NCBI GenBank assembly: GCA_945877575.1
Contig: CAMDUE010000011.1
Coordinates: 1 to 64,000 of the forward strand
Direction of reading: 5' to 3'
Length of the DNA stretch: 64,000 nucleotides
Source: Chitinophaga pinensis
GTDB lineage: Bacteria; Bacteroidota; Bacteroidia; NS11-12g; UBA955
Each line of letters begins with the position of its first letter. Position 1 is the first letter of the stretch. Below the pieces are notes generated by a model, which searched no databases, was not told where the DNA came from, and saw nothing but the letters and a program-made list of their open reading frames with translations. Of this stretch, positions 55,000 to 62,853 are shown piece by piece. The position numbers and the translations under genes are program-made.

Positions 55000-55572
55000 A
55001 TGCTTGATTTTCTCCAGAGTATTGATGAGCAGATTTTTATCAAGATAAATCAAGACTGGGCAATGCAATCGCTTGATTCTGTTATGATTGCATTGAGTTC
55101 AAGTAAAACATTCATTTTTTTATACGTTTGGGCACTCATCGCGGCTATTAGAAAATTCAAGAAGCGCGCACTAATTCCCATTGCCGCCATGATTTTGAGC
55201 TTTGGTTTGGCCGATTCAATTAGCTCTCGTGTGTTTAAACCCACATTTAAAAGGGTTCGTCCAGCTTACGAAGAACATTTACATGCCCGTTTTCCTGATG
55301 GTCAAGGGCATAACAGTTATGGATTTGTTAGTAGTCATTCGGCAAATTCTTTTGCTTTATATCCCTTGATTATTTTAATTTTGGTGGATGAGGTAAAGTG
55401 GAGAAGGCCTTTGTTTTTCTTGATGATTTTCACCGCCAGTGCGATCGCTTATTCTCGGGTGTATTTAGGAAGGCATTATTTTGGGGATGTTTTTTTCGGG
55501 GGACTTTTGGGCGCCCTAATTGGATGGGGAATTTGGACCATTTATAAACGGTATTTTCTACAGAAGTTATAA
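55000..55572 (+). CDS. PAP2-family membrane phosphatase
   Basis: The 190-residue membrane protein carries the three PAP2 signature motifs: KPTFKRVRPAYE (KxxxxxxRP), SSHSANSFAL (in place of PSGH) and SRVYLGRHYFGDV (SRxxxxxHxxxD). These set the active-site His nucleophile and acid. Several helices surround them. Likely substrates are undecaprenyl pyrophosphate or phosphatidic acid. It follows the methyltransferase closely and may be coupled to it. Confidence 0.88.
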   Translation: MLDFLQSIDEQIFIKINQDWAMQSLDSVMIALSSSKTFIFLYVWALIAAIRKFKKRALIPIAAMILSFGLADSISSRVFKPTFKRVRPAYEEHLHARFPDGQGHNSYGFVSSHSANSFALYPLIILILVDEVKWRRPLFFLMIFTASAIAYSRVYLGRHYFGDVFFGGLLGALIGWGIWTIYKRYFLQKL

Positions 55573-55577
55573 TCTTG

Positions 55578-55585
55578 TACTTTTG
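55578..55585 (+). promoter_or_regulatory. -7 promoter element of the enoyl-CoA hydratase gene
   Basis: TACTTTTG lies 4 nt before the ATG at 55590 and overlaps a longer TTG-started frame. Confidence 0.65.
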
Positions 55586-55589
55586 TGGC

Positions 55590-56369
55590 ATGTCGTATGA
55601 ATTTATTTTAACGCATGCTGAACTGGCTCCTCAGGTTGCGGGCATTCAATTAAATCGTCCCAAGGAATTAAATGCATTGAATCTCCAGTTGATGGGCGAA
55701 ATAAAAGCTGCCCTTGAGCATTTTGACTCAGATGATTCTATCAGAGCCATTGTGATTTTTGGGAATGAGCGTGCATTTGCAGCAGGGGCTGATATCAAGC
55801 AGATGGCAGGTAGAACTGCTGTTGACATGCTCAAAATTGATCAATTTTCTACTTGGGATAGCATCAGGCGCACCAAGAAACCCATTATTGCTGCTGTAAG
55901 CGGCTTTGCTTTGGGAGGTGGTTGTGAGTTGGCTATGCTTTGCGATATGATAGTGGCGAGTGAAACTGCCCAATTTGGTCAACCCGAAATCAATATAGGT
56001 GTTATGCCCGGTGCTGGAGGTACTCAGCGTTTGACCCGCGCGGTAGGAAAAGCCCGTGCCATGGAAATGGTATTGACGGGTAATTTTATATCGGCCGAAG
56101 AAGCGCGTGAAGCGGGATTGATTAATAAAGTTGTGCCTGTTGACTTATACCTAGATGAAGCCATCAAATTGGCGCGTAAAGCGGCTGAAAAATCACCCAT
56201 TGCCATACAATTGGCGAAGGAGAGTGTTTTAAAGGCATTCGACTCTGGATTGCAGGAAGGCTTGTACTTTGAAAGGAAGAACTTTTACATGTTATTCGCT
56301 ACTGAAGATCAGAAAGAAGGTATGAATGCTTTTGTAGAAAAACGCAAACCAGATTTTAAAAACAGATAA
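55590..56369 (+). CDS. Enoyl-CoA hydratase
   Basis: The 259-residue crotonase has the oxyanion-hole segments (RAFAAGADIKQMAGR and GFALGGGCELAMLCDMIVA) and the catalytic region GQPEINIGVMPGAGGTQRLTRAVG with both glutamates typical of short-chain enoyl-CoA hydratases. It hydrates trans-2-enoyl-CoA in fatty-acid oxidation. The start at 55590 is set by the promoter element. A bidirectional terminator follows. Confidence 0.9.
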   Translation: MSYEFILTHAELAPQVAGIQLNRPKELNALNLQLMGEIKAALEHFDSDDSIRAIVIFGNERAFAAGADIKQMAGRTAVDMLKIDQFSTWDSIRRTKKPIIAAVSGFALGGGCELAMLCDMIVASETAQFGQPEINIGVMPGAGGTQRLTRAVGKARAMEMVLTGNFISAEEAREAGLINKVVPVDLYLDEAIKLARKAAEKSPIAIQLAKESVLKAFDSGLQEGLYFERKNFYMLFATEDQKEGMNAFVEKRKPDFKNR

Positions 56370-56387
56370 TTAAAAAGTTGCATATAT

Positions 56388-56417
56388 AAAAAAGGCTGCC
56401 CTTGGGCAGCCTTTTTT
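56388..56417. terminator. Bidirectional terminator between ECH and Omp28-like genes
   Basis: The stem AAAAAAGGCTGCC / GGCAGCCTTTTTT (56388-56400 with 56405-56417) has a 4-nt loop. The A- and T-flanks serve both converging genes. Confidence 0.92.
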
Positions 56418-56433
56418 ATATTACTTGTTTTAT

Positions 56434-57399
56434 TTATTTAACGTCAGCGTATGCAGAGTTAACATAGAACCAAGAAGTTCCTTCTTTTTTCCAAACAATG
56501 GCAACAACAGCAGTATTGCTCTTGTTGAAGTTCCACCATCCGAAACCGAATCCACCAATTTGTGGCTTGATTTGACCGTCTAAAGTACTTTTGAAGCTTT
56601 CTGAAGGTGCTTTGTATGTATACTTAGCAGTCTTCTCGATTTCAGTACCGTTTACTGGGTTGCTCATTTCAACATCACCAAAACCAACAGGTGCGTTTGT
56701 CCAAGCTGTAGGAGAAGCATTTACTAAACCATATTTAGCAGAACCACGAACGATGTTTTTGTGTTCAACTGAAGTGTTACCAACACCAGATACGTTCTGA
56801 TACGCATTTACTGATTTTTCAACAACAACTAAAGAAGTGTAATAGTCACCACCATCTGCATTCAAAGCTTTCATTTTGTATTTGATGTTGATGTCATTAC
56901 CGCTAGCAGTAGCGTTCAAAGCAACACCAATTTGAGGAGCTACGTTAGCGTTATAGCTGGTAGCAAAATCCTTAATTTGTTGATCAGTTACACCGCTGTT
57001 ACCCAAAACTGAGTTATCGCAATAGAAATGTGGAATATATCCGTTAGGCAAACAAGCAGCATATAATTGACTTGAAAATGGAGCGAAGAAAACTGAGTCA
57101 GCTGGCTTGTCATCGCGCAATGCAACAGGAGTCAACATTGACAAAGAGCCTAAAGCTGGGTGAAGATCTAAACAAATTAAATCATCTGTACCCATAGATG
57201 TCATGGCTTTCTTGAAAACTGGTCCACCTGAAGCACCGCAAGGTCCGCACCATGTTGCAGTGCTGTAAATCAATAATGAACGTTGCTTATTAGCAACTGT
57301 CAATGGTTGATCTCCACCATTAGGAGTTTCGTCTTTACAGCTCTGCATAAAACCTGCAGCACCTACTGAAATCAGAGCGATAAATAATAATTTTTTCAT
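56434..57399 (-). CDS. Omp28-related lipoprotein with thioredoxin-like fold
   Basis: The 321-residue protein has a lipoprotein signal (MKKLLFIALISVGAAGFMQS, then C). A thioredoxin-like domain with ATWCGPCGASGGP follows, and the Omp28 C-terminal region contains EHKNIVRGS. Omp28-type proteins are outer-membrane or surface lipoproteins. The CGPC motif suggests redox activity in the periplasm or at the surface. The gene faces the ECH gene, sharing its terminator. Confidence 0.8.
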   Translation of the reverse strand: MKKLLFIALISVGAAGFMQSCKDETPNGGDQPLTVANKQRSLLIYSTATWCGPCGASGGPVFKKAMTSMGTDDLICLDLHPALGSLSMLTPVALRDDKPADSVFFAPFSSQLYAACLPNGYIPHFYCDNSVLGNSGVTDQQIKDFATSYNANVAPQIGVALNATASGNDINIKYKMKALNADGGDYYTSLVVVEKSVNAYQNVSGVGNTSVEHKNIVRGSAKYGLVNASPTAWTNAPVGFGDVEMSNPVNGTEIEKTAKYTYKAPSESFKSTLDGQIKPQIGGFGFGWWNFNKSNTAVVAIVWKKEGTSWFYVNSAYADVK

Positions 57400-57520
57400 T
57401 GTGTTACGATTGTTATTTTACGAAATAACGGATAATTCCTCTCATCACAAAAAAAATCAATGCGAATTTTCATTTTAATTCCCATAGAAATATCTTTTAC
57501 TTTGCAGCGTCAAACAAGTT

Positions 57521-58096
57521 ATGCTAAATCTCATCTTATTTGGACCTCCAGGTGCTGGTAAAGGAACACAAAGCGAAAAGTTAATTTCAACCTATAATTT
57601 GAAGCACATTTCTACTGGAGATTTGCTTCGTGCAGAACGTCAAGCGGGCACCGAATTAGGAATTCAAGCCAATGATTATATCTCTAAAGGCGAATTGGTT
57701 CCAGATGCGGTGGTTATTGGTATGGTTCGTAATTACATGCAATCACATACAGAAGCTGCAGGATTTATTTTCGATGGATTTCCAAGAACCATTCCGCAAG
57801 CCGAAGCTCTTGATCAAATGTTGAACGAATTCAATACTTCCATCTCCCTGGTGTTGGGTCTTGAAGTGAATGAAGATGAGTTAGTGAAAAGATTACTCTT
57901 AAGAGGACAAACCAGCGGGAGGGTAGACGATCAAAATGAAGAGACCATCAGAAATCGTTTCCACGAATATTTGAATAAAACCTTGCCTATCCAAGGATTT
58001 TATGCTGGACAAGATAAATACCACGGTATTAACGGCCTCGGCAATATTGATGAAATCAATGCAGAGCTCTGCAAATGGATTGATTCACTGAACTAA
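57521..58096 (+). CDS. adk: Adenylate kinase
   Basis: The 191-residue enzyme interconverts AMP, ADP and ATP. The P-loop is GPPGAGKGT at residues 8-16, and the AMP-binding region includes HISTGDLLRAE and FDGFPRTIPQAE. The LID is short (QTSGRVDDQNEE), without the zinc-binding Cys of the long forms. The start is the first ATG before the P-loop. The YjjG gene follows 11 nt later. Confidence 0.96.
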   Translation: MLNLILFGPPGAGKGTQSEKLISTYNLKHISTGDLLRAERQAGTELGIQANDYISKGELVPDAVVIGMVRNYMQSHTEAAGFIFDGFPRTIPQAEALDQMLNEFNTSISLVLGLEVNEDELVKRLLLRGQTSGRVDDQNEETIRNRFHEYLNKTLPIQGFYAGQDKYHGINGLGNIDEINAELCKWIDSLN

Positions 58097-58107
58097 TTCA
58101 TTATTAG

Positions 58108-58839
58108 ATGAACAATCTCAAGTGGGTGTTTTTTGATTTAGACAATACCCTATGGGATTTTGATGCCAATGCTAGGGAGGCATTAAAAGTGCTTTTTGAG
58201 CGTCATCAACTTCACTTACATTCAGATTATCACGTTGACCAGTTTATTTCTCTTTATGAAGACGTGAACAAGGCGTATTGGAAGAAATACGAAAAAGGAG
58301 AAGTTTCTAAAGAGATTCTTCGAACTAGACGTTTTGCTGATACGTTTGATTTAATGGGTATTCAACCGGCGTTACAACCATTGAATGTTTGGGAAGAATA
58401 TTTGGATATATGTCCTTATATGCCCATATTGATTCCCGGAGCATTGGAATGCCTGTCACTTGTTAGTCAGAAATTTAAAGTTGGAATACTCACCAACGGA
58501 TTTGAAGAGACCCAACAAATAAAACTTAAGTCCTCTGGCATTGGGGTATTTGTTGATTTTATGCAATCCTCTGAGCGCGTTGGTTTTCCTAAACCTACCT
58601 CTGAATTTTTCTCTCATGTATTTGAAAGTCTTTCTATTGGGCCCTCTGAATGTTTTTACATTGGAGATAACTTAGATACCGATGTTTGGGGTGGCATCCA
58701 AGCTGGAATTAAGACAGCCTTTTTTGATAAGGATAAGAATTTCCATGATGTAACATTGCCTTCTGAGTTGGTATCAAATAAATTATTCGCAGGCAAGTTT
58801 TCTAATTTGGATGATTTTGCCCGTATTTTTGTAATATGA
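58108..58839 (+). CDS. yjjG: YjjG-family noncanonical pyrimidine nucleotidase (HAD)
   Basis: The 243-residue haloacid-dehalogenase phosphatase starts WVFFDLDNTLWDFDANA; the catalytic Asp residues are at positions 10 and 12 (FDLDNT). A helical cap and KVGILTNGFEETQQIKLK and ECFYIGDNLDTDVWGG motifs follow. YjjG-type enzymes dephosphorylate noncanonical nucleotides. Its stop overlaps the start of the T9SS gene by 4 nt. Confidence 0.85.
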   Translation: MNNLKWVFFDLDNTLWDFDANAREALKVLFERHQLHLHSDYHVDQFISLYEDVNKAYWKKYEKGEVSKEILRTRRFADTFDLMGIQPALQPLNVWEEYLDICPYMPILIPGALECLSLVSQKFKVGILTNGFEETQQIKLKSSGIGVFVDFMQSSERVGFPKPTSEFFSHVFESLSIGPSECFYIGDNLDTDVWGGIQAGIKTAFFDKDKNFHDVTLPSELVSNKLFAGKFSNLDDFARIFVI

Positions 58840-59483
58840 GAATTTTATTAACCTTGGCCTTGGGCCTATTTTCAATCGGGACTAATGCTCAGTCTTTTCA
58901 AGCAGTTGAAGGTACCGATGTTCAATATTATCCCAGCGCAAATGGATTTATGGATTGTGCTATTCACCTGAAGAATTTAACTCAGTCTCCAATTATTTTA
59001 CAATATAAAAAGGTAAGTGTTGATTTTCCTTCAACTTGGGATATCAGCTTTTGCGATAATCGCAATTGTTTTGGTGGATTTGTAGATGAAGATACCATGA
59101 GTGCCATTGCTCCTGATGATGAGAAAAATTCTCTCAAATTATCTGTTTTTCCTAACGGGAAATCAGACACAGCAGTGGTAGTTTATGAGGTTTGGAATAA
59201 ATATACACCCGCTGATAAAATCACTTTAACCTATACAATTTTGGTTCGCTGGGGCGCATCTACGGAAAGTTACGAAGTAGTAACTATGGTATCTCCAAAT
59301 CCCGCAAATGATTATGTTCAATTGCCCGTTGCTGCTGCACAGTTGTTAGACGTTCAAGGCAGAATAGTGTCAAATACTACTACGGGTAGTTTGAATCTAT
59401 TAGAAGTGCCTAATGGCATCTATTTTGTTCGTTTTTTGCAAAATAATGCTTGGGTAAATCAAAAGTTGGTTGTTAAGCACTAA
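58836..59483 (+). CDS. Small T9SS-secreted protein
   Basis: The 215-residue protein has a signal peptide (MRILLTLALGLFSIGTNAQS), a beta-rich domain of about 115 residues with two Cys (SFCDNRNCFGG), and a C-terminal T9SS sorting domain (SPNPANDYVQLPV, ending NNAWVNQKLVVKH). Its function is unknown. The ATGA overlap with yjjG and the TAATG overlap with the next gene indicate one operon. Confidence 0.82.
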   Translation: MRILLTLALGLFSIGTNAQSFQAVEGTDVQYYPSANGFMDCAIHLKNLTQSPIILQYKKVSVDFPSTWDISFCDNRNCFGGFVDEDTMSAIAPDDEKNSLKLSVFPNGKSDTAVVVYEVWNKYTPADKITLTYTILVRWGASTESYEVVTMVSPNPANDYVQLPVAAAQLLDVQGRIVSNTTTGSLNLLEVPNGIYFVRFLQNNAWVNQKLVVKH

Positions 59484-61465
59484 TGGTTAACTGGTACGCC
59501 TGGCCTGTGGCCCTCGGCGGGGCCGTAGCAGTTACATTTCTCGTTTATGGAAACCATTGGAAATCAATAAAAGCACTTCTTCGGTTTTTAGGCACATTTT
59601 TACTCCTTTTTTTATTGTTTAGCCCTTCTTGGAACGCTGAAAAGTCATTTCAACGAAAACCAATTATTTCCCTGTTTATTGACGCGAGTGAATCAGCCAG
59701 GAAAGAAAGTATCCCATTTTCTAAAGATCTTAAACGAGAGCTTACTGAAAAATTTGGTGATGATATTCAATTGAATGAATTTTTCTTTGGGTCTGAGGTT
59801 GCAGGGGACATTAATGACTCTATTGGGTTTTCAACTCGATTAGATAAGGTCACAGAGTTTATTAAGCACGAGGCGGTGCAGCCTGAAGCTTGTATTTTGA
59901 TATCCGATGGTATTGCAAATAGAGGCGGAAGTCCTTTGTCAAATCAAGTGAAAAGTCCCATTTTCTCCCTTGGGATAGGCGATCCCAAAATGCATCCAGA
60001 TGCTTTGGTTTCATCGATTTCAGTGAATGAATCTGTCTTTAAAGGAAATGATTTTGAGGTTGAAGCAGCCATTCAAATGGAGTTGTTAAAAGGCAAAAAA
60101 GTGGTTGTCGATTTCTTTCAGAAAGGAAAATTACAAGAAACTATTTCTCTAATACCTCAAAGAGACCTCGATGTTCAAAGAGTTGTTTTCAGAGGAAAAG
60201 GTGAAGTTGAAGGTTTGAATGATCTTCTAGTCAAAGTTCGGCCCATTAACACATCGGAAAAGAATATTTACAACAATCTTCAAAAGACTCTGATTGAAGT
60301 AATATCTCAGAAGAAAAAGATTGCCCTTTTATATCATACGGTTCACCCCGATCTTGGCGCCTTAAGAAAAGCTTTAATAGGAGTTGAACAATTTGAATTG
60401 ATTGAATCTAAGAGTTTCTCAGAGCTACCCCAAAATACCCATGCAGTTATAGCGTTTAATATTAAGAATGACGCATTTAATGAATTGAAAAAGAGCGGTT
60501 TGCCTTTTTGGTTATTTTCAGACGCAACCAGTCAATTATCTTTAGAAACATCTATTTCTAACAGAGCAAATCCTGCTAAAAATCAGGCGGTCACACCTGA
60601 AGTTAATAATGATTTTGAGCTGTTTTCATTAGACGCGCTGCCTTTTTCGTTTAAAAGCGTAGACTGTCCGTTATTGAAATTAAATATCCCCCGAGAAAAA
60701 ATCCAAATATTTCAGCAATGGAATCGAGTGAATACAAATTTGCCACTCTGTTTTGCCGACGATTCTGAGGGGAGGAAGTTATATTTTGTGGGATTTGGAA
60801 TTTGGAAGTGGCGTATTCAAGAGTTGAAGCAGACGAACGAAAGTAAATGGTTTGATCAGTGGGTAAGAAGTAATGTTGAATGGTTGAGTAACCAAAATTT
60901 GAAAGGTAAGAATATTGAATGGAGTTTAAATAAGAGGAATTGGATAGTTGGATTGCAGGGGAAATTTAAGTTTAGTCTTTATGATGGCGCTTCAAAAAAG
61001 GTTGAAAATGCTAATTTATCGTGCACAATTACAGATGAGGATGGTAGATCTCAAAGTATTGGTTTAACCTCTAATTTAGGGGTGTCTACAGGGGTTTTTA
61101 GGCCGAGTATTGGTGGTCGACATACCATAAAAGTTCAATTGAAAACACCTATCCCAGGAGTAACGCAAAGGGAGTTTACTCAATTTTTTGATGTAGACAC
61201 GGTTTCTTTGGAGTTGCAAACCATGAAAGCCAATCATGATCTGCTTAATGATTTGAGCCATCAATCTGAGGGTGGATTTTATCTAGCAAATAACAAAGGA
61301 ATAGACTCTATAATGGCGCAATTAACGAAAAGAGAACTCTATAAACCTCGAATAGAAATTCTGCAAAGCAGGGTTTTCGCAACTGATGAAGTCTTACTTT
61401 TGTGTCTCATTGTTTTACTCTTTGGCGTAGAATGGTTTTTAAGGAAATGGGAAGGCAAGATTTAA
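59483..61465 (+). CDS. Large membrane-anchored VWA-type protein
   Basis: The 660-residue protein has two N-terminal membrane helices (about residues 3-22 and 30-49). A von Willebrand A-like domain follows, with MIDAS motif D-A-S-E-S in IISLFIDASESARK and the later ILISDGIANRGGS. Long beta regions follow, with one last membrane helix (FATDEVLLLCLIVLLFGVEW). This build resembles BatA-like and membrane-glutamine-amidotransferase-like proteins in Bacteroidota. Role unknown, perhaps in envelope sensing. Confidence 0.7.
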   Translation: MVNWYAWPVALGGAVAVTFLVYGNHWKSIKALLRFLGTFLLLFLLFSPSWNAEKSFQRKPIISLFIDASESARKESIPFSKDLKRELTEKFGDDIQLNEFFFGSEVAGDINDSIGFSTRLDKVTEFIKHEAVQPEACILISDGIANRGGSPLSNQVKSPIFSLGIGDPKMHPDALVSSISVNESVFKGNDFEVEAAIQMELLKGKKVVVDFFQKGKLQETISLIPQRDLDVQRVVFRGKGEVEGLNDLLVKVRPINTSEKNIYNNLQKTLIEVISQKKKIALLYHTVHPDLGALRKALIGVEQFELIESKSFSELPQNTHAVIAFNIKNDAFNELKKSGLPFWLFSDATSQLSLETSISNRANPAKNQAVTPEVNNDFELFSLDALPFSFKSVDCPLLKLNIPREKIQIFQQWNRVNTNLPLCFADDSEGRKLYFVGFGIWKWRIQELKQTNESKWFDQWVRSNVEWLSNQNLKGKNIEWSLNKRNWIVGLQGKFKFSLYDGASKKVENANLSCTITDEDGRSQSIGLTSNLGVSTGVFRPSIGGRHTIKVQLKTPIPGVTQREFTQFFDVDTVSLELQTMKANHDLLNDLSHQSEGGFYLANNKGIDSIMAQLTKRELYKPRIEILQSRVFATDEVLLLCLIVLLFGVEWFLRKWEGKI

Positions 61466-62685
61466 ATTACAAACCAAAGGTAGTCGTAGGGCTTTCAGGT
61501 GGGGTTGATAGCTCAGTGGCAGCCTATCTTCTTCAGGAGCAAGGATATGAAGTCATTGGTCTTTTTATGCGTAATTGGAACGATGCTTCAGTAACTTTAG
61601 AAGATGAATGTCCTTGGATAGATGATTCTAGAGACGCCCTCATGGTTGCTGAGAAATTAGGCATCCCTTTTCAAGTGATTGATTTAAGTGAAACATATAA
61701 AGAACGCATAGTTGATTATATGTTCAATGAATATGAATTAGGTCGAACTCCGAATCCCGACGTGCTTTGCAATAGGGAAATTAAGTTTGATGTATTCCTA
61801 AAAGCGGCTATGGGATTGGGCGCTGATTTTGTAGCTACAGGACACTATGTGCGGAAAGATTCTTTTATAAATGAGGAAGGTGATGAAGTTTTTCGATTGC
61901 TCAGAGGGGTAGATCCAAATAAGGATCAAAGTTATTTTTTATGTCAACTCAATCAATATCAGCTTTCCAAAGCACTGTTTCCTATAGGTGAATTGCTAAA
62001 GCCTAAAGTTCGAGAGATTGCCCATGAAATTGATTTGTCAACTGCTGCAAAGAAAGATTCTCAGGGGCTTTGTTTTATTGGGAAAGTAAGTTTGCCAGAT
62101 TTTCTCCAACAGAAGTTATCTATCAAGAATGGTTTGGTTAAGGAGATTGATGATGATGATTCAGAGGTTCAGAATTATTTCAATAATATTAGTGAACACG
62201 TAACTCCAGATGCTGCTGTTTTAAGGTTCAATCCGGCTTTAAGTTCATCAAAGATCATAGGTGAGCAAAAGGGGGCACATTTTTACACTCGGGGTCAACG
62301 TAAAGGACTCCAAATTGGGGGTAAACCTTTGCCTTTGTTTGTTTTGGCCACTGACGTGGATGAAAATATCATTTACGTTGGACAGGGAGAAATGCATGGT
62401 GCAATGCACTATCGCGGGTTACATGTAAATGCTGCTGAAATTCAATGGATTAGGCCTGATTTGGAGTCTGGTTTTTTGCAAGATTCATCAGTTATTACTC
62501 CATGTTTCAATTTAAAATGCCAAATTAGATACAGACAAACGGCTTTTGAATGTGCGTTGGTATCCGACTCAGTGGGTGGGGTAATAGTTGTATTTAAAGA
62601 ATTACAAAAAAATGTTACCCCAGGTCAGTTTGTTGCGGTATATTTTGATGACGAATTGATTTTTAGCGGAGTGATTTCGCTATAG
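61447..62685 (+). CDS. mnmA: tRNA-specific 2-thiouridylase
   Basis: The 412-residue enzyme thiolates U34 of tRNA Lys, Glu and Gln. The PP-loop is GLSGGVDSS (residues 15-23). The catalytic Cys are in NPDVLCNREIKFD and SQGLCFIGK. The Mnm-specific C-terminal barrel ends FVAVYFDDELIFSGVIS. Candidate starts at 61432 and 61447 both overlap the preceding gene. The start at 61447 gives the usual N-terminus. Confidence 0.95.
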   Translation: MGRQDLNYKPKVVVGLSGGVDSSVAAYLLQEQGYEVIGLFMRNWNDASVTLEDECPWIDDSRDALMVAEKLGIPFQVIDLSETYKERIVDYMFNEYELGRTPNPDVLCNREIKFDVFLKAAMGLGADFVATGHYVRKDSFINEEGDEVFRLLRGVDPNKDQSYFLCQLNQYQLSKALFPIGELLKPKVREIAHEIDLSTAAKKDSQGLCFIGKVSLPDFLQQKLSIKNGLVKEIDDDDSEVQNYFNNISEHVTPDAAVLRFNPALSSSKIIGEQKGAHFYTRGQRKGLQIGGKPLPLFVLATDVDENIIYVGQGEMHGAMHYRGLHVNAAEIQWIRPDLESGFLQDSSVITPCFNLKCQIRYRQTAFECALVSDSVGGVIVVFKELQKNVTPGQFVAVYFDDELIFSGVISL

Positions 62686-62819
62686 ATTTTTTTAGTGGTT
62701 GTCAATAAAGTGTAATCATTGATTTTTGAGGCATCTTTTTTGGTCCATTTGGTGTCATAAGCCTGTAAGGCTTTGCAATAAACCAGCGGTTTTTTCGTTG
62801 TTGTCGTGAAACGACAAAC

Positions 62820-62827
62820 TAGGTTTG
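62820..62827 (+). promoter_or_regulatory. Promoter of the IgGFc-like gene, TTG-N19-TAGGTTTG
   Basis: TAGGTTTG lies 26 nt before the ATG at 62854, and a TTG (62798-62800) lies exactly 19 nt upstream. The region 62686-62819 shows nothing else. Confidence 0.7.
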
Positions 62828-62853
62828 ATGGTTATAAAATAGACAGAGTTAAA

